From assembly GCA_014763545.1 (NCBI GenBank), contig JACXVD010000002.1, positions 18,069 through 82,068 on the forward strand: DNA of 64,000 bases, read 5' to 3'. The position numbers were made by a program, and so were the translations under genes. Shown one piece after another: positions 1-8,152 of the stretch. Below the pieces are notes generated by a model. That model was given only the letters and a program-made list of their open reading frames with translations. It ran no database searches and was not told where the DNA came from. Source of the stretch: Sphingomonadales bacterium (GTDB lineage Bacteria; Pseudomonadota; Alphaproteobacteria; Sphingomonadales; Sphingomonadaceae). Within the stretch, counting starts at the first letter, position 1, and every line of letters starts with the position of its first letter.

Positions 1-329
1 ATGCGATGGATCGCCATGGCGTGGTCGGCGCGGTGGGAATGATGCTGCGCGATGGCAGCATGACCGGTGCCAGCATGATCATGTTCGACCGCCGCGAAGC
101 GGCGCAGCTGGCGGCGGTGCGCGCCGCGGTCGGCGAGATGGGGAAGCGCGCGGCGGAGTGGGGCTGCGCACCCTATCGCGCCCATGTCGCCATGGTCGAT
201 GCAGTCGCCGATGTGCAGGATTTCAACGATCATGCGCTGCGGCGGACCTATGGCCGGATCAAGGATGCGCTCGACCCCAACGGTATCCTGTCCCCCGGCA
301 ATCACGGCATCTGGCCCGGCAAGGGTTGA
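1..329 (+). CDS. C-terminal end of a 4-cresol-dehydrogenase-like flavoprotein (partial)
   Basis: The gene enters from outside the window; only about the last 108 codons are visible, in the frame whose codons start at base 3. The tail (DVQDFNDHALRRTYGRIKDA, then DPNGILSPG) closely parallels the C-terminus of the complete flavoprotein at 2576-4120 (YDFNDHAQRRLNDKVKAALD, DPANIIAPGRNGI). It is therefore a paralogue of the VAO/4-cresol dehydrogenase FAD family, which oxidises para-alkylphenols at the benzylic carbon. The island thus carries at least two such subunits. The start, FAD-binding half and any cytochrome partner lie upstream and cannot be judged. Confidence 0.75.
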   Translation, partial: AMDRHGVVGAVGMMLRDGSMTGASMIMFDRREAAQLAAVRAAVGEMGKRAAEWGCAPYRAHVAMVDAVADVQDFNDHALRRTYGRIKDALDPNGILSPGNHGIWPGKG

Positions 330-402
330 GGCAGCGAGCCCGGCTGCGGATAGGTGGTCCGACGGGGAGATTGACTCGCCTCGCGATGCTGATTAAAAAA
401 AG

Positions 403-425
403 AACTGTATTCTACTAGAAAGAAC
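403..425 (+). promoter_or_regulatory. Putative IclR-regulon operator, site 1
   Basis: AGAAC-like half at 402-405, then TTCTACTAGAAAGAAC at 410-425. It matches the element before five other units of the island (TTCTGTTNAACAGAAC core) with some mismatches. It lies 58 bases before the preferred start of the MFS gene. Confidence 0.55.
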
Positions 426-482
426 GATGAGGCGACTCCGAGCCAATCAGGCACGGTGTCGACCCGCGGGAGAAGGCTGGGA

Positions 483-1754
483 ATGGAAGACGGGCAGCGG
501 CCATCATTGGCGACCATGCGGCGATATGCATGGATCAACGTGTTCAGCGGATTCCTGGTCTGGGGCATCGCGCTGGCCGGTGTGTCGATGATGATGCCGG
601 TGATGTACGCCAATATCTCCGAGACGATGAACTGGACGGTCGGGCAGACGACCACTTTCATGGTCATCAAGTCCTCCGTTTCCGCAGTCGCCGGGCTGAT
701 CGCAGGCAGCCTGTTCGTTCGCTTCGGGCTCAAGCGGGTCTATCTGCCCTCGCTCTGGTCGGTCGGGCTGGCCACGGTCGCGCTGTATTTCGCGCATGAT
801 CTGTGGGTCTATTACGCGCTGGCCGCGATTTCCGGCTTCGGTTCGATCCTTTGCCTGGTCGCGATCCAGCTGACCCTTGCGCGCTGGTTCGATGCCAGCC
901 TGGGCCGGGCGACCGGCATGGCCATGCTCGGCGGCGCGGCGGCGGGCACCGTGGTCCCGCTGGCGTCGAACTACGGCTTGCAACATTTCGGCTGGCAGGC
1001 GACCGCCGGTGCGGCCGGGGTGATCGTGCTGGCGCTCGCGTTGGTCATTTCGCTGCTGGTGCGCGAAAGCCCGGAACCCTATGGCTACACCGCCGAGGAA
1101 CTCGATCCCGGCAAGGCCGCCGCGCATGGCGGGCCGCCCGCCGCACGCGATCCGGGGCCGGAATTCAAGCAGATCCTGCGGACCCGCAGTTTCTACCTGC
1201 TGGTGATCGCGACCGCCTTTTCCGGCGTCATCAGCAACGGGATCAATGAATATATTCCGTTGTTCATCGAACGGCACACCAATCTCGGCAGCTATATGGC
1301 GGCGCTGGGCTTTACCATCGTGATCGTCCTGTCCGGCCTCGGCAAGCTGGTGTTCGGCTGGATGTTCGATCGCTTTTCGACCCGCGGCGTCGCGGCCTGC
1401 TGGGCACTGTGCGGCGTGGCGGTGTTGCTCACATTCCCGCTTTCGGGGCTCGTCACCTTCGCGGCCTTCACCATGGTGCGCGGCCTGTCGCATGGCGGGA
1501 TCGTGGTGCAGGCGCCGATCCTTGGGCGGCACATCTATGGCGTGCGTTCGATCGCCCAGCTGATCGCCATCCTCAACGCTACCTTCCACCTCGGCGCGGC
1601 GGCGGGCATCGGCCTGATCGGGCTGGCGGTCGACTGGACGGGCGGCTTCACCATCCCCTTCGCAGTGGTTGCCGTGCTGGCCTTCATCACCGCCGGGATC
1701 GGGCTGACCTTCAAGCCGCTGCACTGGAGCGGTTACCGCGCCGCGCGGGGCTGA
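483..1754 (+). CDS. MFS transporter, OFA-like
   Basis: A 12-helix major facilitator of about 423 residues, hydrophobic throughout, with a cytoplasmic loop rich in charged residues and prolines near residues 195-225. The organisation resembles the oxalate/formate-antiporter-like subfamily. The reading frame opens at a GTG (456), but ATG 483 is preferred because GGGAGAAGG ends about 6 bases before it. It is the first gene after operator site 1 and is followed after 6 bases by a TauE-family gene. I infer uptake of an aromatic acid or efflux of an intermediate; the substrate cannot be read from sequence. Confidence 0.8.
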   Translation: MEDGQRPSLATMRRYAWINVFSGFLVWGIALAGVSMMMPVMYANISETMNWTVGQTTTFMVIKSSVSAVAGLIAGSLFVRFGLKRVYLPSLWSVGLATVALYFAHDLWVYYALAAISGFGSILCLVAIQLTLARWFDASLGRATGMAMLGGAAAGTVVPLASNYGLQHFGWQATAGAAGVIVLALALVISLLVRESPEPYGYTAEELDPGKAAAHGGPPAARDPGPEFKQILRTRSFYLLVIATAFSGVISNGINEYIPLFIERHTNLGSYMAALGFTIVIVLSGLGKLVFGWMFDRFSTRGVAACWALCGVAVLLTFPLSGLVTFAAFTMVRGLSHGGIVVQAPILGRHIYGVRSIAQLIAILNATFHLGAAAGIGLIGLAVDWTGGFTIPFAVVAVLAFITAGIGLTFKPLHWSGYRAARG

Positions 1755-1760
1755 CGCCGG

Positions 1761-2483
1761 GTGCTCGACCTCGCGCTGCTCGCGCTGGCGAGCTTCGTGG
1801 CCGCGCTGGCGAGTTCCAGCCTGTCGATCGGCGGTGGCTACATCCTGTTCGGCGCGGCGACGCTGCTCTATCCGCTGCCCGCCGCCATCGCCTTGCAACC
1901 GGTGCTGTCCTACTCCTCGCTCGTGTCGCGCAGCGTGGCGTTTCGCGATGCGATCGCGTGGGACATCGTACGCCCCTTCTCCGCCGGTTCGCTCGCCGGG
2001 GTCGCGCTCGGGCTGGTGGTCTATCGCATGATGCCCGAACGCGGGCTGGCGCTGGCAGTGGGTACGGCGATGCTGGTGCTGGCCTGGGTGCGCCCGGTCA
2101 TCGCTGCCCATCACACGCGCAAGGCCTATGTCGCGGTCGGATCGCTCCATGCTCTAAGCGGGACCGTGCTGGGGCTCGGCTCGGTGCTCCAGCCGGTGCT
2201 GCTCAACGCGGGGATCGACCGGCGCACACTGGTCGGCACCTTCGCCACCTGCCTGCTTGCGCTCGAGGGGATCCGAACCCTGGGCTATGCCGCCTCGGGC
2301 TTTTCCTATCGCCCTTATGCCCTGCCGATCGCGGTGGCAGTGGCGACAGGCGTCGCCGGGACCTGGGCGGGCAGGGCGCTGATCGGGCGGCTTCCCGAAA
2401 GCTGGTTCCGCTGGATTTTGCGGATCATGATTTCGCTGCTGGCCTTGCGTCTTGTGGCGCTGGGGCTGGGGTTGCACAATTGA
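1761..2483 (+). CDS. TauE/SafE-family membrane transport protein
   Basis: A 240-residue, strongly hydrophobic protein with about eight predicted helices and the glycine-rich N-terminal signature SSSLSIGGGYILFGAATLLY typical of the TauE/SafE (sulfite exporter) family. It starts with GTG only 6 bases after the MFS stop, so the two are co-transcribed. The family exports small organic or sulfur anions. In this catabolic island a role in moving an organic acid is likely, but the substrate is unknown. Confidence 0.75.
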   Translation: MLDLALLALASFVAALASSSLSIGGGYILFGAATLLYPLPAAIALQPVLSYSSLVSRSVAFRDAIAWDIVRPFSAGSLAGVALGLVVYRMMPERGLALAVGTAMLVLAWVRPVIAAHHTRKAYVAVGSLHALSGTVLGLGSVLQPVLLNAGIDRRTLVGTFATCLLALEGIRTLGYAASGFSYRPYALPIAVAVATGVAGTWAGRALIGRLPESWFRWILRIMISLLALRLVALGLGLHN

Positions 2484-2511
2484 CAGCCGCGCTGTGCCGG
2501 TATAGCTAATT

Positions 2512-2538
2512 ACAGAATAGTATTCTGTTAAACAGAAC
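2512..2538 (+). promoter_or_regulatory. Putative IclR-regulon operator, site 2 (best copy)
   Basis: Two overlapping perfect palindromes: ACAGAATA-G-TATTCTGT (2512-2528) and TTCTGTT-A-AACAGAA (2523-2537). The site ends 38 bases before the flavoprotein start. It is the clearest copy of the six-site family and best defines the element as overlapping half-sites. Confidence 0.7.
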
Positions 2539-2575
2539 AAACGGTCCTGCGCGGCCGCTGGGAGATCCGACGAGC

Positions 2576-4120
2576 ATGGCCGACGCTCCACTACCGCTTT
2601 CCCTCGATACCGGGCAATTCGCGGGCGCACTGCGCGCCTTTCGCGATACGCTGGGCGCAAGCGGCGTGCTCGACAGCGACGAGGATCGCGCCGCCTATCT
2701 CGATGCCTATGCATTCGGCGACGGGCTTGCGCACGAGGCGAGCGCGATTCTCGCCCCTGCCGAAGTGCCGCAGGTGCAGGAACTGGTCCGCATCGCCAAC
2801 CGCCATGGCGTGCCGCTGTGGCCGGTGAGCCGGGGCAAGAACCTGGGCTATGGCGGCGCGGCACCGGTGCGGCGCGGCGACGTGATCGTCGATCTCAGCC
2901 GGATGAACCGCGTGCTCGACGTCGATCCGAAGCAGGCCAACTGCCTGATCGAACCCGGGGTCAGCTTCTTCGACCTGTTCGACCATCTGTGGCAGGAACA
3001 GATCCCGCTGTGGATGTCGGTGCCGGGCAACAGCTGGGGCAGCGTGGTGGGCAACGCCCTCGACCGCGGGATCGGCTACACCCCGCTGGGCGACAATTGC
3101 GAGGCGATCTGCGGGCTGGAGGTCGTCCTGCCCGATGGCGACCTGCTGCGCACCGGCATGGCCGGGGTGGGCAAGGGCGTGGGCTGGCGCAATTACAAAT
3201 ACGGCTATGGCCCCGCGTGGGACCAGATGTTCATGCAGTCGAATTTCGGCATCGTCACCAAGGCTGGGCTGTGGTTGCAGCCCGAACCTGAGATGACTGC
3301 ATCGGTCGAACTGGCTTTCCCCGAATTCGACGATGCCGGCTGGGCTATCGATATCCTCTCCGACCTGCGCCGCCGCGACATTATCCAGCACAATATCGTC
3401 TTCGGCAGCCCGGTGCGCGCCGCCTCGGTGCTGTCGCAACGGTCCGAATGGTATCAGGGCGAAGGCGCCTTGCCCGACGAGGCAGAGCGCAAGATCATGG
3501 AGAAATTCCACCTCGGCTGGTGGAATGCCAAGATCAGCCTGTTCGGCCCCGCCTTCGTGGTCGAAGGCAGCATGAAATTGTTGCGCAGCCTGTTCGAAGA
3601 TCGCATCGGCAAACCGCTCGATTTCAAGACCTGGAACAAGGGCGAACCCTACGACAAATCGGCGCGCGGCGTGCCCACCACCATCGGCCTGCAAAGCGTC
3701 AACTGGTTTGGCGGGCGCGGCGGCCATCTCAGCTTCGCACCGGTCATGCCGCAGGACGGGCCACAGGTGCTCGACTATGCGAAACAGGTGAAGGCGATCT
3801 ATCGCGAGATGGGGCAGGACTATTACTCCACCTTCACCATCGGGCGGCGCCACATCAACAATGTCAGCCTGATCCTCTACGATCGTGACGATCCGGCGGC
3901 GACACAGCGGGCAGACCGGCTGTTCCGGCGGCTGGTGGGGGTCGCGCTCAAATCCGGCTATGCCGAATACCGCGGCCACATCGACTATATGGATGCGATT
4001 TCCGACTGCTACGATTTCAACGATCATGCGCAGCGCCGCCTGAACGACAAGGTCAAGGCCGCGCTCGACCCGGCGAATATCATTGCCCCGGGCCGCAACG
4101 GCATCGGGAGGCGCGCATGA
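2576..4120 (+). CDS. 4-cresol dehydrogenase-type FAD subunit (VAO family)
   Basis: 514 residues, the usual length for p-cresol methylhydroxylase/vanillyl-alcohol oxidase flavoproteins. The FAD pyrophosphate loop is SRGKNLGYGGAAPVRRGD (residues about 85-102), followed by the FAD_binding_4 domain and a C-terminal VAO cap domain ending near DPANIIAPGRNGI. The family abstracts hydride from a 4-alkylphenol through a quinone methide and adds water, giving a benzylic alcohol or aldehyde. No signal peptide is visible. The next gene, overlapping by 4 bases (ATGA), is a cytochrome c, which matches the flavocytochrome pairing. It is the first gene of a five-gene operon behind operator site 2. Exact substrate (p-cresol, alkylphenol, xylenol, eugenol type) is not resolved. 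Confidence 0.85.
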   Translation: MADAPLPLSLDTGQFAGALRAFRDTLGASGVLDSDEDRAAYLDAYAFGDGLAHEASAILAPAEVPQVQELVRIANRHGVPLWPVSRGKNLGYGGAAPVRRGDVIVDLSRMNRVLDVDPKQANCLIEPGVSFFDLFDHLWQEQIPLWMSVPGNSWGSVVGNALDRGIGYTPLGDNCEAICGLEVVLPDGDLLRTGMAGVGKGVGWRNYKYGYGPAWDQMFMQSNFGIVTKAGLWLQPEPEMTASVELAFPEFDDAGWAIDILSDLRRRDIIQHNIVFGSPVRAASVLSQRSEWYQGEGALPDEAERKIMEKFHLGWWNAKISLFGPAFVVEGSMKLLRSLFEDRIGKPLDFKTWNKGEPYDKSARGVPTTIGLQSVNWFGGRGGHLSFAPVMPQDGPQVLDYAKQVKAIYREMGQDYYSTFTIGRRHINNVSLILYDRDDPAATQRADRLFRRLVGVALKSGYAEYRGHIDYMDAISDCYDFNDHAQRRLNDKVKAALDPANIIAPGRNGIGRRA

Positions 4121-4515
4121 AGTCCCTGTTTCCGCTCGCTGCCGTGCTGGCGACGCTTTCTGCCTGTTCGGGCCAGGGCGCGGCGGACAAACCCGCCAAG
4201 CCGGCAGACAAGGGCATGCCGCAGATCGAAGTCGTGACCTTCGGCCTCGCTTCCAGCGATCCGGGCGAGCGGCTTTACGGCAGCAAATGTGCCTATTGCC
4301 ATGTCGGCAAGAACACCGGTGCGATCATGCTGAAGAAGCGCCTCGCCCCCTCGCAACCGGCGGAACTGCACCTGCGGACCGATCTCGATGCCGATTATGT
4401 GACGACCGTGGTGCGTCACGGGCTGGTCAACATGCCTCCGCTGACGCGCGCCGAATTGAGCGACGAACAACTCGCGACCATCGCCACCTGGCTGGCGCGC
4501 AAGGACCGCAAGTGA
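4117..4515 (+). CDS. Lipoprotein cytochrome c, electron acceptor of the flavoprotein
   Basis: 132 residues. An N-terminal signal ends in a lipobox (LSAC, Cys17), so the mature protein should be a membrane-tethered lipoprotein. One haem site, CAYCH, is at residues 58-62, with a candidate axial Met in VNMPPLTRAELSD. The start overlaps the flavoprotein stop (ATGA). Pch-type cytochrome subunits take electrons from the FAD of 4-cresol dehydrogenase. The lipid anchor is unlike the soluble cytochrome subunit I know from the Pseudomonas enzyme and suggests the flavoprotein works at the membrane face. Confidence 0.85.
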   Translation: MKSLFPLAAVLATLSACSGQGAADKPAKPADKGMPQIEVVTFGLASSDPGERLYGSKCAYCHVGKNTGAIMLKKRLAPSQPAELHLRTDLDADYVTTVVRHGLVNMPPLTRAELSDEQLATIATWLARKDRK

Positions 4516-4973
4516 GGCGCCGTACCGTGCTGGCGGCGGCGGCGGGGGTTCCGCTGGCCGCGCTCGCCGCAGGCGGCCTGTCGCGAACGCTGCAGGGCGA
4601 TGCCGTGCTGGTGTTCGATGCACGGCTGGCGCGGGGCAGGGCGGCGGCCGCCAACGCGGCGCGCGCCGGGATCGCCAGCCGCGCAAGCGGCGGCGAGATT
4701 GCCGCACTGCTGCTGGATCGCGGGCACACCTTGCCGCAGTGCATCTTCGGGGTGACCTGCCATGCAGAAATGATCCTCGCCGCCGACGTGCTGCGCCAGC
4801 GCGGCTGGCAATTGCACGAAGCGATGCGTTTCGGCGGACGCGATACGTGGCGAGCGGCAAGCCATCTGGGCGAGCGCGAACTGGCTGGCCTGCGCGATCT
4901 GCTGTTACCCCTGCAGGGTCGCGGCGATATCACCGCAGGCCGTGGCTGGATCGCGCTGCGCAACAAGCTTTGA
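4512..4973 (+). CDS. Small exported protein of unknown function in the flavocytochrome operon
   Basis: A 153-residue frame starting at a GTG that overlaps the cytochrome stop (GTGA), so translation is probably coupled. The N-terminus RRRTVLAAAAGVPLAALAAG looks like a signal peptide, possibly Tat because of the arginines. The mature part contains two cysteines in CIFGVTCHAEM and a small alternating core. I do not recognise the family. Position between the cytochrome and the GMC oxidoreductase suggests an accessory role in periplasmic alkylphenol oxidation. Confidence 0.65.
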   Translation: MRRRTVLAAAAGVPLAALAAGGLSRTLQGDAVLVFDARLARGRAAAANAARAGIASRASGGEIAALLLDRGHTLPQCIFGVTCHAEMILAADVLRQRGWQLHEAMRFGGRDTWRAASHLGERELAGLRDLLLPLQGRGDITAGRGWIALRNKL

Positions 4974-4987
4974 AGGATCGGGAAAAC

Positions 4988-6595
4988 GTGGAATTCGATT
5001 ATGTCGTTATCGGCGCCGGTACCGCCGGCGCGGTGGTCGCCAACCGCCTCAGCGAAGATCCGTCGTGCACGGTCCTGCTGGTCGAGGCCGGGGGGGAGGC
5101 GAACCACCCCTACATCCGCATGCCGGTGGGATTCCTGCAGGCGCTGCGCAACCCGGCGCTGACCTGGCCATACTTGTCCGAGCCCGAGCCGCATGTCGGC
5201 GGGCGCCAGTTCCCGCTGCCGCGCGGGCGGGTGCTGGGCGGCAGCTCGTCGATCAACGGCATGGTCCATTTCCGTGGCCACCCGCTCGACTTCGACGATT
5301 GGGCGCAGATGGGTTGCACGGGCTGGGACTATGCATCGATCCTGCCCTATTTCCGCAAGTCCGAAGACTATTGGCTGGGCGAGTCCGAGCAGCGCGGCAG
5401 CGGCGGCCCGATCGCGGTCCGCGCGATCGACGCCAGCCGCCTGATGGCCGACGAGCTGCGCCAGTCTGCCGCCGCGATGGGGGTGGATTATGTCGGCGAT
5501 TACGACGGCCCGGTGAACGAAGGGCTGGCGGACGTGCAGGTGGCCTTGCGCGATGGCAGCCGCTGCGGTGCCGCGCGTGCCTATATCGAACCCGTCCGCG
5601 CCAGCCGACCCAATCTCGAGGTGATGACCCACACGCTGGCGAAACGGCTGGTGATCGAGGATGGGCGCGCCATTGCGGTCGAGGTGGAGCGGCAGGGCGT
5701 GCCGATGACCCTGCGCGCCCGGCGCGAGATCGTGCTGTCGGGCGGCACCTATAATTCGCCGCAGCTGTTGATGCTGTCGGGGATCGGTGACGGCGCTGCG
5801 CTGGCCGAAGCGGGGATCGCGCCGGTGCATGACTTGCCCGGCGTGGGCCGCAACCTGCAGGAACACCCGCGCATCGCCAACCAGTATGCCGCGCAGCTCA
5901 ACCACAGTTTCGCGCGCGAATTGCGCTTCGATCGGGCGACGATGTCCTTCTTCAACTGGTATCTGCGGGGCAAGGGCCCATTCGCCAACCAGATCGCGGC
6001 GGGCTGCCTGCTGCTGCGCAGTCGCGAGGGACTGGACCGGCCCGATGTGCAGATCATGGTCAGCCCGACGCGGGTCGATGCGAATATCTGGTTCCCGGGC
6101 GTGCGCAAACCGGCAGAGGATTGCTTCTTCGCCTCCATCTGCCTGCTGCGGCCGCAGAGCCGGGGGCACTTGACGCTGCGCGATGGCGATTACCGTTCAC
6201 CGCCGCGCATCCTGCTCAACATGCTGTCCGACGATGACGACTGGCGACGGCTGAAGGACGGGCTGGCGCTGTCGCGCCGGCTGTTCGAGCAGGAGCCGCT
6301 GGCGGGCCATGTGCTGGCCGAAACGCTGCCCGGGCCGCAAGGGCAGAGCGAGGAAGGGCTCGATGCCATGCGGGCCGAACTGATCGGCGTGGTCCACCAC
6401 CCGGTCGGCACTTGTTCGATGGGCATGGGCGCAGAGGCGGTGGTCGATCCGCAACTGCGCGTCCACGGCCTGGGCGGGCTGCGCGTCGTCGATGCCTCGA
6501 TCATGCCGACGCTGGTTGGCGCCAACACCAATGCGGCCACCGTGATGATCGGTGAAAAAGCGGCGGACATGATCCGCGCCGCCGCCAAAGCCTGA
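4988..6595 (+). CDS. GMC-family FAD oxidoreductase (alcohol dehydrogenase/oxidase)
   Basis: 535 residues starting at GTG 4988, which has GGATCGGG a few bases upstream. The Rossmann FAD motif VIGAGTAGAVVANRL is at the N-terminus, the GMC signature region PRGRVLGGSSSINGMVHFRG near residue 80, and the C-terminal active-site region HPVGTCSMGM and NTNAATVMIGEKAADMI. GMC enzymes oxidise alcohols to aldehydes. Following the flavocytochrome and preceding an aldehyde dehydrogenase, it most likely oxidises the benzylic alcohol made upstream, or a related aryl/alkyl alcohol. Confidence 0.88.
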   Translation: MEFDYVVIGAGTAGAVVANRLSEDPSCTVLLVEAGGEANHPYIRMPVGFLQALRNPALTWPYLSEPEPHVGGRQFPLPRGRVLGGSSSINGMVHFRGHPLDFDDWAQMGCTGWDYASILPYFRKSEDYWLGESEQRGSGGPIAVRAIDASRLMADELRQSAAAMGVDYVGDYDGPVNEGLADVQVALRDGSRCGAARAYIEPVRASRPNLEVMTHTLAKRLVIEDGRAIAVEVERQGVPMTLRARREIVLSGGTYNSPQLLMLSGIGDGAALAEAGIAPVHDLPGVGRNLQEHPRIANQYAAQLNHSFARELRFDRATMSFFNWYLRGKGPFANQIAAGCLLLRSREGLDRPDVQIMVSPTRVDANIWFPGVRKPAEDCFFASICLLRPQSRGHLTLRDGDYRSPPRILLNMLSDDDDWRRLKDGLALSRRLFEQEPLAGHVLAETLPGPQGQSEEGLDAMRAELIGVVHHPVGTCSMGMGAEAVVDPQLRVHGLGGLRVVDASIMPTLVGANTNAATVMIGEKAADMIRAAAKA

Positions 6596-6613
6596 CGGGA
6601 AAGGACTTACCCA

Positions 6614-8095
6614 ATGGACCGCGAAACCGCATTCGCCAGCGCGCGCGCCTGGATCGCGCAGGCCGGAAACCATTTGATCGACGGCGAATGGGTCGCTGGC
6701 GCCGACCGGATCGAGGTGCTCGACCCGGCGCAGGAGACAGCGATCGGCAGCATTGCCGCAGGCGGCCCGGCTGAGATCGACGCGGCGGTGGCGGCGGCCA
6801 CGCGCTGTTTCCGGTCGCCCGGTTGGCGGGCGATGCCCCCTGCCGAGCGCGAGGCGCGGCTGCTGCGGCTGGCGGACCTGGTCGAGCGCGACACGGCGCA
6901 GATCGCGGCCATCGAAACACTCGACAACGGTGCGCCCTTCGGCATGACGCAGGCGATGGTCGGCAAGGGGGCTGTTTCCTCGATCCGCTACAACGCGGGC
7001 TGGGCGCGGCGGCTGGGTGGCGACCAGGTCGATGTGTCGGTGCCCGGGCGCTTCCACGCTTTTACCCGTAACGAGCCGGTGGGGGTCGCCGGGCTGATCG
7101 TGCCATGGAATGCGCCCTTCGCGATCGCCTGCAACAAGGTGTCCGCCGCGCTTGCCGCCGGATGCACCGCAGTGATCAAGCCTGCCGAACTCGCGCCGAT
7201 GAGCACGCTGCGGCTTGCCGAACTGGTGATGGAGGCAGGATTTCCCGCCGGTGCGCTCAATGTCGTCAACGGGCCGGGGACCAGCGCAGGCGCGGCGCTG
7301 GCGGCGCATCCGGGTGTGGCCAAGATCTCCTTCACCGGCTCGACGGCCACCGGCAAGGCGATCATGCGCCAGGCGGCGGACCGGGTGGCGCGCGTGTCGC
7401 TGGAACTGGGCGGCAAATCGCCGGTGGTGGTGTTCGACGATGCCGATCTCGATCGGGCAATCCCGGGTGTCGCGATGGGCATCTTCGCCAACAGCGGGCA
7501 GGTCTGCGCCGCCGGATCGCGGCTGTTCGTGCAGGACGCGATCTACGACCGCTTCGTAGAGGGCCTTGCCGCCTTTGCCGCGCGGCTGCGGTTGGGGCCG
7601 GGCGAGCGCGAAGGCAGCGACCTGGGGCCGCTGATTTCCGCCGCCCAGCGCGACAAGGTGGAAGCCTATGTCGCCTCCGCTCGCGCAGACGGTGCGCGCG
7701 AAGTCTTCCGGGGCACGGCGCCCGATGGGCCGGGCTTCTTTGTCCCGCCGACCATCTTCGACCAGGCACGGCCCGATATGCGCGCCGTGCGCGAGGAGAT
7801 TTTCGGCCCGGTGCTGTGTGTGATGCGTTTCGCGGACGATGCCGCGCTCGCCGAGGTCGCAGCGCAGGCGAATGACAGCGATTATGGCCTCTCGGCCTAT
7901 GCCTGGACGCGCGATCTCGAACGGGCGCAAAGCATGGCCGCGCTGTTGCAGGCGGGGTCGGTCAAGATCAACGGGGCGGGGATGGAATTCGCGCTGCCCT
8001 TCGGCGGGGTCGGCGAATCCGGCCTGGGTCGCGAGAATGGCCGCGCAGGCGTGCTGGCCTTTACCGAGCCGAAATCGGTGATGATCGGATATTGA
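6614..8095 (+). CDS. NAD(P)-dependent aldehyde dehydrogenase
   Basis: 493 residues, full length for the ALDH superfamily. Visible motifs are the cofactor region IVPWNAPF, the catalytic Glu in [18 protein letters not shown], the catalytic Cys in NSGQVCAAGSRLFV, and [13 protein letters not shown]. It closes the operon from 2576 and lies 18 bases after the GMC gene with GGAAAGGA before the ATG. The likely role is oxidation of a hydroxylated aromatic aldehyde to the acid. It ends before a hairpin shared with the convergent oxygenase gene. Confidence 0.9.
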   Translation: MDRETAFASARAWIAQAGNHLIDGEWVAGADRIEVLDPAQETAIGSIAAGGPAEIDAAVAAATRCFRSPGWRAMPPAEREARLLRLADLVERDTAQIAAIETLDNGAPFGMTQAMVGKGAVSSIRYNAGWARRLGGDQVDVSVPGRFHAFTRNEPVGVAGLIVPWNAPFAIACNKVSAALAAGCTAVIKPAELAPMSTLRLAELVMEAGFPAGALNVVNGPGTSAGAALAAHPGVAKISFTGSTATGKAIMRQAADRVARVSLELGGKSPVVVFDDADLDRAIPGVAMGIFANSGQVCAAGSRLFVQDAIYDRFVEGLAAFAARLRLGPGEREGSDLGPLISAAQRDKVEAYVASARADGAREVFRGTAPDGPGFFVPPTIFDQARPDMRAVREEIFGPVLCVMRFADDAALAEVAAQANDSDYGLSAYAWTRDLERAQSMAALLQAGSVKINGAGMEFALPFGGVGESGLGRENGRAGVLAFTEPKSVMIGY

Positions 8096-8101
8096 AGCAA
8101 T

Positions 8102-8140
8102 CTTCCGGCCGGGCCGCAATCGCCGCGGCCCGACCGGAAG
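8102..8140. terminator. Bidirectional hairpin between convergent genes
   Basis: Arms 8102-8117 and 8125-8140 pair over 16 bases with one mismatch around a 7-base loop. It sits between the convergent ends of the aldehyde dehydrogenase and the oxygenase, without a long T run. Confidence 0.6.
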
Positions 8141-8152
8141 CGGATGCTCCCG

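Noticed and set aside
504..2150. Long open frame on the minus strand opposite the MFS and TauE genes
   Set aside because: It is rich in Arg, Gln, His and Asp with no recognisable fold, as expected for the antisense frame of a GC-rich membrane-protein gene; the plus-strand genes have clear family motifs.
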